The notes beneath the pieces are model-generated. The model was not told the DNA's origin and ran no database searches. It saw only the letters and a program-made list of their open reading frames with translations. Of a stretch of DNA of 64,000 bases, positions 10,967 through 23,632 are shown in pieces. How positions within the stretch are numbered: the stretch's first letter is position 1; each line of letters opens with the position of its first letter. The position numbers and the translations under genes were made by a program. The DNA is from Lingula anatina (Eukaryota; Brachiopoda; Lingulata; Lingulida; Lingulidae): assembly GCF_001039355.2 (NCBI RefSeq), contig NW_019775597.1:6734-70733 (forward strand). Reading direction: 5' to 3'.

Positions 10967-13900
10967 GTTACAAGTGACTTCTTGACAAATTATTAGGTCA
11001 TACCTTGATACTGAGTCACCGGTATTTTTGTGTGATTGAACGGTGCTGGAGTCATATGTCTCTCAACAACAGGAAACGGTTCACAGTCACGGAAACAACT
11101 TCTTACTGTCGTCACAACTTTTATCTTCTTATTAATTCCTGTATAAAGTATACTATTCCCTGCTGTTAACTTGTTCCCTTGATTAAAAGTTCATTTGCCC
11201 TTTCCTTCCAGATCGATCACCTCTATATTATTGCAATTGACCGCTTAGTCGCTTTAATTGTTCCTCGGCATCCCACGAGGCTAGAGGTACTGACATTCGA
11301 TCAACGCCGCTGACATGAGTTAGAGTATGTATAATTAATCTTTTCGATAGCTCTCCCACAATAACATCACTCAATAAATTTTCCATATAATGGACATTTA
11401 TGTCGGCTCAAGTGACTTAATTGAGTCTATTTTCTCCGAAGCACGTTGTTTTTATGACTTGTCTTGCGGCTTGTCGAAAAAATTAAAACGCACACCAAGT
11501 TGTATTAAGGATGTTCATGAAATTAAAACAGCTCTCGAGTCCTTGACTACCCTCTGTCAACAGAGTCGTGTTCCGCAAGCCGTCAACATAAATCCCAAGT
11601 ACTAATGGACACAAATCCTCAAATCCACTTATAGTCATAAATCCACCCCTGGGCTTGGAGTGGAAAGAGCAAGTCCCTAAAATTGGACAACCAACGTCAA
11701 CAAGTGCTGTACGGGACGTTCTGTTGCTTAGAGATATGATATAAGTCTATGTCAACCCTCACGTTTCCGTGGGTTACGTGATGACAGACACCGGATCGAT
11801 GGAGAGCTCCAGAGCGAGCTCTCGTGTCAACCGATTTTACTATTTTGATCTCGAAGGCAATTACTAAATATTTCACAAGAAAGGTAGTGACATATATGAA
11901 TAGCAGAGGGCAGGGTCATTACTGCCAAATTTGAGCCCTGTCTTTGTTCGACGTTGCAAGCAAACACAATCGGGAATTCAGAAATTGGCCAAATGAACTC
12001 TCAAATAATGTGAATGAATCGGAGCCTACGCAAAGCCACAAAACACACATGCAATATTTACCCTCTGCAGGGCCAGATAAATAATGCGCTGAAAGGAAGA
12101 GAGTGTCCGCGAAGAATGGACGTGTTTTAGTTTCAATGTCTGTGTGTTTGTGCACTGTATTAATCGACTCGTATGTGGCAAAACTTTTATCCACATTGGC
12201 CACACGTTAGGTAATGCAGCAAGGTAATGAAGTGACATGTTACAGTGCTGGCAGCGCTTTTTGTTCGCGTTGTAATAAAATCCATGTTGAAAATGTTGAT
12301 ATTAAAGATCATTTTGACTGGGCACTAGGGCCGCGCGATTTCAAAGGGACTTAACGACCACACTGAAACGAAGGACTTGACTTGGAGTAATATATTAATA
12401 TTATAAACAGGGTGCTACGAATTGGTCACAACTTAAGTTATTTAGCTTTCATTTCAAGCACATCACTGCACACATAATACAATCTATTCAATCGCCATAT
12501 CTTTGCAGCTCAGCTTTTTATCATATACATTCGCACAAGACTGTTCGCACTTTAATTCCCTTGCTTCCGAAAAATTCTCCTAAAGGCAGCTTCTTATTTT
12601 GCAAGATAACCTGGATGATTTCATACATTACGAAAAATATTTTTCATTCTGACACTCAAATATTTATTGATTAATGAATTATCCGTAAAGCAAGAATTAT
12701 TATGCTCAGGCCCGATCCTTTTTTGTCGCATTATATCCCACTGGTGTGACTTCGTGCACATTGGTCTACCTTTCACTTTTTGGCAGTCAACAAAATGTCT
12801 AAGATCCTTTCTCTGCAACATAACACACCCTGTAGCACTAACTTTTTAAAACTCTTTAAGAGATAAACACTTGGGCAAACACGATGATATCTTATACATC
12901 TATTATCATTTTGATCGCGTATATTCCCATGTAAATGAACATGTAATGTAAGCTGAGATTACCGTAGCTGAAAAAACATTGCTTGACAGCGTTTTGATAG
13001 AACTTAACATATCGATTTAAACCCGCCTAAGTAAGTATTGTACTTTGTTAAGTGAGTATGCGCCGCTGAATCATCCCTGGGAGCACAAGCATCTGATTGC
13101 ATATTACATTATGCTATGACAATGAGTCCCGAAAACTTTGACACCGGGAACAAACATAATAGATCGGTTGTGCAGATGCTGTTTTATTCCCTGCCCCATA
13201 TGTCAAAGAAAAAAGTTTTTCAACCACATTTAGAAGCGAAAAAAATTAATAGAATTACGCGGACAATAAATGGTTTGCTTTTTTTCTGGTATAATCGATT
13301 GATCAAGTACGTCTACATTCTTCGTGCAACCAAAATTAATGGTAAATGACTTGTACACATTTGTACCAAGGTTTGCCACAACAGGTGGCAAAGTGATGTC
13401 ACGTATGCTTGTTCACATTAAGTATATAGTTCAATATTTACCATTAACATCTAGTTCACCTCAAATGATGCAAATGTCAGTCTAACCTGTCAGAAAAATA
13501 GACAGAAAAATAAGGAGGCGTTGGCGATGAATACGTCAATCATATTTTACAGATCAAGACATACTAAGTATCACCCTCTACTATGACTTGAATTCTTTCG
13601 CGCCATTTCATTCTCGATGGAGGGAAATTACCCGAAGATTAAGAGACGAGTCTTCAGAAGCTTTTTAATCCCCGTCAACGTGACATATCGCATTTAATAG
13701 TAATGTTGCTGGTGATGTTAAAATGCATATCATCTTCTTACATCTAATTAGTAGTCCTAGGTGTATTTTTTCAACTTATATCGACCCAAATTATTCACCG
13801 TGAATAAACACATTCTATCGATTAGAATTAATCACATTTTAATTAAATTAATCTGTGGAAGAACGTGATGCTTATATCTTGAGGCTTGTGGATTTAGAAT

Positions 13901-15388
13901 GATTTGACAGTACCTGTTTTCGGTGTGAAAGGTTACATTTATATCAGTTTAAATAAAGAGTTCCGTACCAAATCAATAGTTCGCTCATTGTGTTAGGTGC
14001 GCCGACACGCACTCTATCAGACACCCATCCTATCATTGTTACTTGAGATCTACATGGCTCATTTAATTTAAAGGGCAGAAATGGGCTAGATTTTGGTAGT
14101 GACTAAATAAATAAATAAATAATTCATTCATTCGTTTGTTCGTCAATCAATTATAGCCTACAATTAAGTTAATTAAGAAAGAGACAATATTTTAGTGGTA
14201 ATTAATTAATTAATTATTTGGCTAATTAATCAAAACATTAATTAACTAATGCAAAAATGATTAATAGTTATGCAAATTGAGTTGCCTTGACAGAGGTCTG
14301 AGTGCTTTTCTAGTTTCAATAATTGCATTTCTTTTCTTTGCCTCTTTTTTTATAGAAGGCTAGTGAAATGGACGAATAAAAAACTTTATAAGCTCAGAAT
14401 GGAAATCAATTATCAATTTCTAAGAAAGTACTTCGTCTTGATCAAAATCTAAATCAAATATAAATAACAAAAGTGATAAGTAAAACAAATATAAGTGTCC
14501 ATATAAACATATTTTATGAGATAAAAGCTGACAATATAAACAGACTCTTGAACACAACATATACTGCAGGTGACATATTATTATTATTGCTATGTATGAT
14601 GGTTTCTGGATTGCTCATATACAGTCAGATGCCCAGAGGGAATGTGAAATAAGTTCAGCTGTATGCAAAATTATATGAACATATAAACTGGGCAGTCTGT
14701 TAAAACCAATTACATACACTGTATGTATAAAGTTAAACAGATGAATACAGCAAGACCAACAACACGTGGAGCTTTATCTTTTTAAAAACTAAAATGGTTT
14801 AAGAATAAAAAACAGTATTCTCCACCAAGCACAAGCCCCAGATTACAATGTAAGTTGGCAGAACATACAATCATTACTGTTTAAGAGACACTGACATTTT
14901 ACAGAAACCTTGATATGCAGACTGACACGTGACATATTATTCATCATTAATAGCATACACAATAAGAAAAATGTTTTCTTCCAGTTTGTAGAGTCAATCA
15001 TACCATTATACTATGTTACACTTCAAATCAAAGAAATGTTGAATATGCTGTCTTTCATTTCAGAAGACTGTAAGTGTTGAAGTCAATATTTGTTTCCTCA
15101 ACCATTATTATATTCATTAGCACATTCTTCTCATGGTAAGGAAGGCTGAATCAAGAATGACAGTGCACCACAAAAATCTCTGCTGATTAATACACCAAGG
15201 CAAATTTGCCCCATCACTCATGTATTCTATGTTACATGTTCCTGAGTTCAATTTGGTATAAAAATGGTCATGTAAAAATATTTGACATGAAATGACTCCG
15301 TGTTAGTAGAATTTAGCAAGAGTGCTTGATGAATAACTAATTTTATACATTGGCAGGTGCTTATATAAGTGTTATGATAAGATACACA
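10967..15388. other. Intergenic region between Tctex copy B and BAG2
   Basis: No confident gene. A 71-codon frame at 11390-11605 (+) starts with ATG and has reasonable composition but no recognisable domain, and is left unannotated. A Helitron-like 3' terminus lies at about 14277-14313 after an AT-rich stretch of TAAT repeats (14190-14260). Confidence 0.5.
14277..14313 (+). mobile_element. Helitron-like 3' terminus (degenerate)
   Basis: TTGCCTTGACAGAGGTCTG followed by AGTGCTTTTCTAG matches the terminus at 5818-5858, but the left half of the hairpin stem has been lost by a short deletion. The sequence ends CTAG before T. The upstream extent of the element is not resolved. Confidence 0.55.
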
Positions 15389-16450
15389 TCAGTCTGTGTT
15401 GTAGACTTCACCATTTACACCCAGATTATGAGCACCTTCAACATTATTTGATTCTTCAGATTTCATTGTTGCTAACACCCGACTCCATTCACACAATTTT
15501 TTTCTCACTTGTTTTTGATCATCCACAGTGCAACCTATAACAACACTCTGGAATTTTTGATCTACTGGCCCCTTGGGTTCAGAGAGACAAGCATTCATGT
15601 ATGTCTGTACAATTTCAGTAGATCTTTTACATTTTTCTCGGACTTGAATTTCAAGTTCACGGATCATTTGTTGGCACTGCTGTAAGGCCTGTTCTTGGGC
15701 TGGTGTCCGTGGAATTGTGACAGATACGTCCACTGTTAAACAACGGCAAATAAGGCGCTCAGCAGTTATGTTGATTTCCTCTCTTTCATCTGTAACAAAC
15801 AGGATCTTCAAAATTAACCATTTCCAAAAGCTAAGATACTATACCACACCCCTGACCACCCATTTATTTCTTTTATTTTATTTTTTTAGCTTTTTAAACC
15901 TGGTTGGCAGTTACAGTCTTTACAAATGGCAGTTCTTCAGTAAGACTAGGGGCCAACACAGGCCAACAGTGGCCAACACTACCTGTAGCAGACCCTCCAC
16001 CTGAACTTATATGCCTATAGGGGTTCTGTGTTTACTTGTGACTGGACTCGTTATTTCAAGTGTATTGCACTGTGTTGCGCTGTATTGTCCCTAGAGAACT
16101 GCATGTCATATTCATATCGCTGGTACATTGACTCTTGAAAAGAACCCCCCAATCAAAATACCTATTTGGATCTACAGGTAGCAAGGATTCAGAAAGTGTC
16201 ACACAACTTAAGTAAGCACAATCTTACCGTGGGTAACCTTATACAATTCAGGGTTTTGCTGCAGACAATGTAATGTCTGCAAAAGACTTTCCTTTTCTTT
16301 TTCAACCGCCAATGCTTGCTGCCTCAATCCCTCAACTCTAAGTTCCACTTCGTCAAGCACCGAAATGAAGCGTTCGTTGGGAGAATCGCTGCATTCTTCT
16401 GATATCTCCATATTGTTCTCGTGAACGATATCGTTTTCACCAATTGCCAT
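15389..16450 (-). CDS. BAG2: BAG family molecular chaperone regulator 2
   Basis: A complete two-exon gene: exon 1 16228-16450, exon 2 15389-15789, giving 207 residues (human BAG2 has 211). The donor is GTAAGA at 16227 and the acceptor TTTGTTACAG ends at 15790. The split codon restores THDEREEINITAERL, matching the conserved DGEREELNLTANRL region of the family. Exon 1 carries a coiled-coil helix (LDEVELRVEGLRQQALAVEK). The C-terminal BAG-type region includes GPVDQKFQSVVIGC and DDQKQVRKKL, which are hallmark BAG2 positions. BAG2 binds the Hsp70 ATPase domain, acts as a nucleotide-exchange factor and inhibits CHIP ubiquitin ligase in the cytosol. The start is the first in-frame Met; a second Met lies at residue 14. 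No heat-shock element was confirmed. Confidence 0.95.
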
Positions 16451-19400
16451 TCATTACAACACTTATCTTGACGGAGCGTTGCTCTATAATTTCGTGGAAC
16501 AGAAACCGGAAACAGCCATTAAGCGCTACCTATCGTTAATAGCAACACAAGACAAGACGGGTTTTAGTCATTTTCTTTCGCTCACCTGTTAGTGTATATT
16601 CTATAGCTTCGTAAAAAATAACGTTGATGAAATGATGGGATGCACTTAAACCGATTTTCCGCTCCATAAAATCTCAACGTAAGTGCTATACTCGGTGGAT
16701 GCATGTACAGTCTCATACATCTACAGTAGGCTGGAGACGACGTCGCAGAACTTTGTTTTAATCATTACCGATTGATGTATTGTAAAAACAAGTCATGAAA
16801 TTCCTTTTTAGTTACTTGATGTAGATGTCGCTCTGGAAGTTTGTATTTACAGCCATTGTTAAAAGATGGCGCAGCGATCATCTACATATCTCGGACTCCG
16901 CTTCCAACCACTGACTTCCAACAATCCGTTTCAGTGGAGCAGTGTTCGACTGACCGTTGCATGGTTTAGAACTGTCACAAAACACTCTTGTTTTCTTAGC
17001 TTCTTATGTTTGAGCTGTGGCTTCAATTTTTAAATTATAATATAACGCTATTTATTACAAATTGCTTTCGATTATTTTGAAATGTGTAAAAAATTCGAAT
17101 TCAATCATAGGCCTATTGTGAATAATAGGCATACTTAAGACAAAAATTCAGCTGGATATAGATAAGTTGTTTTTCACGATGGATAGGAAGTTCATGGGTG
17201 AGCAGAAAGCCATCTAGTTTTGTGATATAGTGCGTCTGGCAAATACAGGCGAGTCCCGCCCCACCAGATTTATAGGCTTACCCATTAAAATTGTATTTCC
17301 TCGGATTTTTTGTCATGAAATATTAAACATTTTATCATGCCTATTAGATATATCATAGCCTGAAAATAAACGTGCACACTTTCGATTGGACGCACGCAGT
17401 CACACACAAAACAACAAAAAATGTCATAATCACCAAACTCCATTTAAATATAAACCGATTTGACAAGAAGCGTAAACGATATTTTGAATCAGATGATTTT
17501 ACCAACATTATTGAATAATATTAGGAGAGAACGGACAACTAAACAATTCACTTTGACTAACAGACGCAGCATATATTTAATAGCTTCTTAAATTCAGAAT
17601 TTCAGTTTTTATACGGTGTTCTCTTTTGACATTTGAGCCTACTGACCCACAATCCTATTAGGTTTACCTTACTTAAGTAATTATTCTGTCTTGGTTTCAT
17701 CCTAAGACTATTCAGATTGAAATGTAATGTGCAATAATTAACTTCGCTGTTCAAGATGTTTGGAATTTTTTTTTCTTCTTTTTCTTTTTTTCAAAAATTC
17801 TTGCTTTCATACCTTTTTATATGTATTTTTTAATGTATTTTCAGCAGCAATATAACATTTTTAGCTATCAATTAATTTATTGTTTAATTTATTAATTTCT
17901 GCTTATAACGCTCCAGTATTGTTTTACAAGAGATTGTATAGTAGGCCTACGTATCCCTTTGAAAAAATGACAGCATTTATTTTTCTAGGAGATCGGTGGC
18001 CTTATTTGGATATTGCTATGTTGGATGAAATCAGCATTACATTCCACTAATTAATATCACAGTAACAAGGACATTTTGTCGTTGATTTGTTCAACAAATT
18101 TCAGTTAATTTTTTTAGCAAACATTGCAATTTTTATCTAATATTTTAAATATTGTAATTACTGGAAGGATCAAGGCAGAAATGAGGGCGGATAAAATCTA
18201 ATCACACTGATTTCAAGCAGCTAAAACGCACGTTTGAGCCCTATGAAAAATTTTCTCTTTGTACGAGTACTGAAAATATTTATGTTTTAAGATGTTGAAA
18301 GTACATGTTAAGCGAACCGATTTTGTTAGATCTACATAAGCATTGAAAGTGCTTTACATAACCAAGGTATTTTCCCCATGTAGGTCTAAGATTACGCTCT
18401 GCGTGACAGGCATGATAGTCTTTCAGCTGCTTGATATAAGGAAACCGCGAAGAAATCGCTTGTAATAAGCACGTTTTCCTTCCAATTTGAATACGCGTGG
18501 TCTGCAATCCTGAATGAACCAAGCAATAATCAAATTGTCACTGAAACAGTCTACGGGAAGGAAGTGCGTCTAACCAGGTATCGTTTTTAATTGTGAAAGT
18601 TCAGTGTGATAATGTGGCTGTGGTTATCGTTTTGCTAAGAAATGACCGAGTAGCACCGATGAGTGAAACAGAACGCGTGTGCTCCAGTGATGTTTTTTAT
18701 GCTGAATAGAGCATTTAACCTTATTGTTTTTCAAAAACAAAACACCAAATCCGCTATGTTCTGAAAATATGTTGTTGTGGTTCCACACAATTGAAAAAGC
18801 ACGCTAATTTCATTTGCTAGATTGCATTAAGTCACGTTCCATAACTTTGACACATAGGCCTACGTTCCTGCAACGTTCTGAGGTAAAATGTTGTCGAAGT
18901 CAGATATTTCAATGGTGGTCTTTTCTTTTAAGACAGATAAAAGTTTTCTGTGGACATGTTCGTTCCTGTCATACATGTTGCGTGATAAAATTTGCATGTT
19001 GCATGCTCTTAAAATAAGGTGACCTTTGTTAAAAATAAATAAACTGATTGAACGGAACCTTTTAGAAGTGTATCATAACATTTTAAAAAATTGATTGCGA
19101 CTTCTTTCAAGTAGACATCATCAGTCAACGGCATTTGAAGCTCGATATAGGTGCCGCCTACTCCAATTTCACCGTTAACGCACGTGTTCTTATTTTCCCG
19201 CTATAGATACCAGGGGAATTTCGTATTTTTTTTTTCAAAATATCTCGACCTTAGCTAAGGTCACACAGTCACCCAGTAGGTGTGTCGCCTCATATTTCTG
19301 TCATTCCTGTTCTTATCCACACGCAATTACTATTTTGTAATGTCAGTGATGCGAGATTTTTCTTCTTGAAACGACACGCAGAGTTCTGTTGGAAACAATA

Positions 19401-19487
19401 CATTTGGTTTATGTGTTCCGAGGGGCCCACTGAATTCCTACACGTTTGCCCTATTGAATTCCAAATGCCCTTTACGTATTTTTCTTT

Positions 19488-19520
<33 letters not shown>

Positions 19521-20838
19521 CAGGCTTTAGCCAAGTGTGCACTTTCATACAATTTTGCACACTGTATAAACTGCTTCATAGACATTCAGACTGTTACAAA
19601 AGAAAGTATAGAAAGATAAATGTAAAAGAAATGCCATTTATGTATAAAGAATTCTTATGATTTTTTTAATATTCATTAATTTAAACAATAATTAAAAAAA
19701 TAAAAGAAAAAATAACATATTTGCAATATATGTTGCATACTAATAGAATAAAATTTATTAGCATGTTTTTCAACAATACAGCATGTGTCATTCTTTTTAT
19801 CATGTCTTCAATCTGAGTAAACTACCGACAACAAATCTGATTAACAGTTACATCACAATTATCGATAGATTACTGTGATTGTGGCATTTGTTCCAAACTT
19901 CATCTCGAGACAAAAATAATTCTAACATTAATAATCGCATGTTATATTTCTTTGGCATTCCGTATATAGTCTCCTACCACAAAAAAAAAAAAAAAAAAAA
20001 CAGTCTGAGAGAAAAAAAACTCTTTATCATTCCCAACAAATTGCATGATCGCTTCTTAATGCAAGTAACAATCTTTTGTTCTGTTATTTTATTTGATCAA
20101 AATGTAAATTTGTTGGACTTGAACAAAAGAGTGTCATTGCCTCATGAACCACAATTCTTATGTTGACGAAAAGCAAATGTTTTCATTATTTAGTCTTGGT
20201 ATTCATTGACTATGATCTATGAAGAATAAAACTTCGACAACTTGTCGACATTTTCCTACGCCGGAGGTTTTTACAAAAACCCCACCGAGGAAGGCAATGT
20301 TTCATTATCTATACCGTATATGCTTCGACACGTCTTACTCTACCCTCTACCAGGGTCACAGTTATTATTGTGGACATATTTTTGACTGAGAGCCAAAATG
20401 ACTGTCTATTTATCTATAGACATATCGGTGAATATCTGGAAAATCAACCTGTCGCTCTGGTAGAGTGTAGTCTTACTCTACCGTTACTCTAAAATACATC
20501 AAATTTTAAACTGATTTATCGTAAGATGATCTTTAGACATGTCTGAAGTTGTAGACTATATGTTTAATTTACAGCCACATATCTGTGAAGACACTTTCAA
20601 AGTCCAGATGCTGTTTAGTTACTAGACCTGTCTGAAGTACTATTGTGTTACGACCGACCAACTAAAAGAGGAACTCAAACAGGAGAAAGAAGAGCAATAT
20701 TGAGAGATAGTGAGAGAAGAAAAGAAACTGAAAACTAGACATCGGAGATGGCTTACAAACATACATTAAATAAAGTAGGGTGCCTGTATATTAAAAGTAT
20801 GAAGGAGGTCACTGTGTTCACTGCTGTGGATTACACCC
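16451..20838. other. Intergenic region between BAG2 and the MIP gene
   Basis: This holds the BAG2 promoter side (16451 onward) and the 3' flank of the neuropeptide gene. A 30-base poly-T occurs at 19491-19520 and a poly-A run at 19980-20000. Three TAGGCCTA palindromes lie at 17108, 17942 and 18855. No further gene is supported. Confidence 0.5.
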
Positions 20839-22713
20839 CTAACCCCACATGTTACGAAGCCCTTCTCGTGGCATCCATCCAGATCGTTTACTCAAGGTGT
20901 GTGTACGAGTAGTAACATGTTCGTTTGAAATCTCCTTATTCAAGGGACTGCTACCTGTTTCTGTATTAGTCTCATTGTCAACGCCATGATCGAAAACCTT
21001 TTCTTCAAACTCGTTCGACAATGATTTAGTGTTTGAATTATTTCCAATTTCCGCCTTTATTAAACTGGTTAAATCTTTACCCCAAAGTTTCATGGAGTTC
21101 CATTTGTTCAAGGCATCTTCATAGTCATGCTGACTTTGGCCAGAATCACGTTTCCCCCATAATTTCATTGACCTCCAGCGTTTGGATGGATCAAAGCCAA
21201 TTTTTGTGGCCCAAGGATTTTTGCCAATCCAACTTCTTTTGCCATCCTGTATCCAGGAGTCGCTTTTGGCAGAATCAAAATCACGCAGGCTATCTGAGGC
21301 TCGCTTTTTGCCCCATAACTTCATGCCGGAGTTCCACGGCCTCTTCACACCGCCGGCTGGCCGCAAGTTACTGACTAAATCAACATCACCGTCGGCCATG
21401 TCACGTTTGCCCCATAGTTTTATGCCCCCGGACTTCCAAGACCTTTTGCTATCCACATCTATACTGCGCTTACGGTAAAGGTACGGGTAGTTGTTGCTCT
21501 CACTTTCATATCCTGACGAGTCTCTTTTACCCCAAAGTTTCATCCCTTTGCCATTCCATGGTCGCTTTTCGCTGCGTTTCCCCCACAGTTTCATGCCTTT
21601 TGCGTTCCACCCTCTTTTTTCATTCAAGGCGTTATGTTGTATGCTGTCCCTTTTGCCCCAAAGTTTCATTTCTTTTGAGTTCCATTTGCGTTTGTTGCTA
21701 AGTTCATCAATTATTTCGCCATCCATGCGTTTACCCCAAACCTTCATACCGTTTGAGTTCCACTGGCGTTTTTCGTTGATGTCAGCCTCAACAGAATTAT
21801 CACGCTTTCCCCATAGTTTCATGCTTTTCGAGCTCCATGGCCGTTTTTCATATTCTAGACCGTCTTTTTGTTCGTTGCGCTTCCCCCATAGCTTCATATT
21901 TTTTGAACTCCAAGAGCGTTTGTTGTTTTCTTCGTCAGCTTGGTCCACATCTCGTTTTCCCCAAACTTTTAAACTTTTGGAGTTCCATGAACGCTTGTCA
22001 TCTTCGCGCTTTCCCCAAAGCTTCATATTCTTTGAACTCCAACTCTTTTTATCGTGTTGATCATCGAAGGTGTTATCACGTTTCCCCCAAAGTTTCATGG
22101 CATTGCCGGACCATGAACGTTTCAGATCACGTTCTTTTTGTTTCCAATCCATATTTTCGCCTAGTTTTTTCAAATCGGCGTCTCGGCTTTCTTCCATTTC
22201 TTTATCAAACGGCCGTTTGCCCCACAGTTTCATGCCGCCAGATTTCCAACTGCGTATAACATTATTGGTTAATTGAAAGTCTGTTTTTTCCTTTGTTTTG
22301 TTGTTATCATCCGTTTTCTCCAGCGAACGTCTCCGAAGACGAAGTGCGTGTGGATCCTCCATATCTTCCGAATAAAAATATGGAGATCGTTTGCCCCACA
22401 TTGTCATAGATTTACTCCACTGTCTTTTAAGAGGTTCGTTTCTCATGATGTTATTTTCAAGTTTGTTAAATAAGTACTCCAAACGTTTTAGACTTACAGC
22501 TTGTGATTGATATCGGTGAGAATTTTCTTCTTCTTGTGAATCGTTTGGTATCACTATGTCTTCTTCGATGTATCTTCCGTATGGCGCTTGGTCGAGGTTT
22601 TGTGCATCTCTAAGCATTTGAGAGTTGATCACACAGTGTACCAAAGGTGAACTTAAAACCATCAAAGTAAGGAAGAACGTTATTGTCAGGGAGTCAGCTG
22701 TAATGGCCGCCAT
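20839..22713 (-). CDS. Myoinhibitory peptide / allatostatin-B (W-W-amide) precursor
   Basis: A 624-residue secreted neuropeptide precursor in one coding exon. Residues 8-27 form a signal peptide (SLTITFFLTLMVLSSPLVHC). From residue 98 on, about sixteen peptides end in Trp-Gly followed by Lys-Arg: W-G-K-R is the amidation plus dibasic cleavage signal. Most fit xW-X7-W-amide, such as SWSSKNMKLW, PWNGKGMKLW and SWKSGGIKLW. Variants have X6 (QWSKSMTMW, PWNSGMKLW) or X5 (WRSMKLW, KWNSMKLW). The last, SGWMPREGLRNMW, ends in Gly directly at the stop codon. Spacers are acidic (D/E-rich). W-Xn-W-amides act on the MIP (sex-peptide-type) GPCR in protostomes; the MKLW end resembles annelid and mollusc MRVW forms. 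The start ATG lies ten bases after a 3' splice site (TTTCATTTCAG ending at 22725), so a 5'UTR intron is likely. Confidence 0.95.
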   Translation of the reverse strand: MAAITADSLTITFFLTLMVLSSPLVHCVINSQMLRDAQNLDQAPYGRYIEEDIVIPNDSQEEENSHRYQSQAVSLKRLEYLFNKLENNIMRNEPLKRQWSKSMTMWGKRSPYFYSEDMEDPHALRLRRRSLEKTDDNNKTKEKTDFQLTNNVIRSWKSGGMKLWGKRPFDKEMEESRDADLKKLGENMDWKQKERDLKRSWSGNAMKLWGKRDNTFDDQHDKKSWSSKNMKLWGKREDDKRSWNSKSLKVWGKRDVDQADEENNKRSWSSKNMKLWGKRNEQKDGLEYEKRPWSSKSMKLWGKRDNSVEADINEKRQWNSNGMKVWGKRMDGEIIDELSNKRKWNSKEMKLWGKRDSIQHNALNEKRGWNAKGMKLWGKRSEKRPWNGKGMKLWGKRDSSGYESESNNYPYLYRKRSIDVDSKRSWKSGGIKLWGKRDMADGDVDLVSNLRPAGGVKRPWNSGMKLWGKKRASDSLRDFDSAKSDSWIQDGKRSWIGKNPWATKIGFDPSKRWRSMKLWGKRDSGQSQHDYEDALNKWNSMKLWGKDLTSLIKAEIGNNSNTKSLSNEFEEKVFDHGVDNETNTETGSSPLNKEISNEHVTTRTHTLSKRSGWMPREGLRNMWG

Positions 22714-22723
22714 GATGCCTGGT

Positions 22724-22740
22724 ACTGAAATGAAAAGTAA
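22724..22740 (-). other. 3' splice site of a 5'UTR intron in the MIP gene
   Basis: On the minus strand TTTTCATTTCAG ends at 22725 and is followed by TACCAGGCATC and the ATG at 22713. The pyrimidine-rich tract and AG imply an upstream non-coding exon. That exon was not located; it may lie within the desert to the right. Confidence 0.6.
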
Positions 22741-23605
22741 AGAACAGCTTCAGTGAAACAGCACTTCAATTTAACAAGTAGAGGCATTCGAAACAGCATT
22801 AAGTACGTCGTTCAATGATGCTGAGTGGTAGCTCTACGGATCCTTAGAATACAATTACTTCTGGAGAGGTTTTTAGTAATTATAGGCTCTTGGCAAGAGC
22901 GCTAATTAAATTCATGATAGAGATGATACTTCTTCAATGTTAATCGGGACAAACAATGAAATCACACATAGTGTAGTATTGCTCCACGCCGTTCTCTAGA
23001 TATTGATAACTCTTTCACCGCTGGTATCCAACTGATACATTATTTTAAAAAAAACTGTAAAATGTCGCAAGCATGACTGTGAAGAGGCTTCTCCGGAATC
23101 CTAATTAAGTAACAGAATTCGTTTCTGTGTTGAAAAGCCGGTATAAACCGGAAATAGAGAGTAAACGTGGGTGCGAACCAACCCAATGGAGTGTCCCGCT
23201 TTACGTGACCAGATTTTCTCCTGAGGTTTACCAGTCTTTAGAAACCAGAGATCGCCCTCCAGTGTCCTTCCTGTCACAACAAGAATAAGGCAAAACGGGC
23301 TCACTGGGTATTGGCAGTAATTCAATACGTTATCGAGAGACTCGCCAGAACAAAAAGGAAGAAGTGATAAGGAGGAATTGTAATATCCTTTGCCATTTTA
23401 TTATGAGATTCTTAACTCTGGATTGACATCATTCTGAGCTGAAAGGTTTTGAAGGTTGCACAATAGCAAAAAGGAAATTTAAGTTCGGACTGTACCTGAC
23501 AGGACTCACGGGGCAGTCAGCTATTCGAATTGTATGTGCCGACATTGATTCTACAAGTTAGAGTTTGTAGACAAGAACTGAACGTATTCAGGAAGTGTCT
23601 CTCCC

Positions 23606-23632
23606 CCCTTTTCTCTCTCTCTCTCTCTCTCT
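23606..23632. repeat. (CT)n microsatellite
   Basis: About twelve CT units directly precede the start of duplication 2 copy A. Copy B begins inside the equivalent repeat, right after the N at 25727, consistent with assembly breakage in simple sequence. Confidence 0.85.

Noticed and set aside
11390-11605. 71-codon frame starting with ATG after Tctex copy B
   Set aside because: Composition is acceptable for coding, but there is no domain, no conserved neighbour and no transcript signal; kept only as a note.
20239-20500. Small inverted motifs (GGTTTTTACAAAAACC and CTCTACC/GGTAGAG pairs) left of the MIP gene
   Set aside because: Short, spaced irregularly and without a boundary; not distinguishable from chance or a small hairpin.
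21033-22276. Several plus-strand frames opposite the MIP precursor (e.g. 21491-22060)
   Set aside because: They are mirror images of the repetitive WGKR coding sequence on the other strand.
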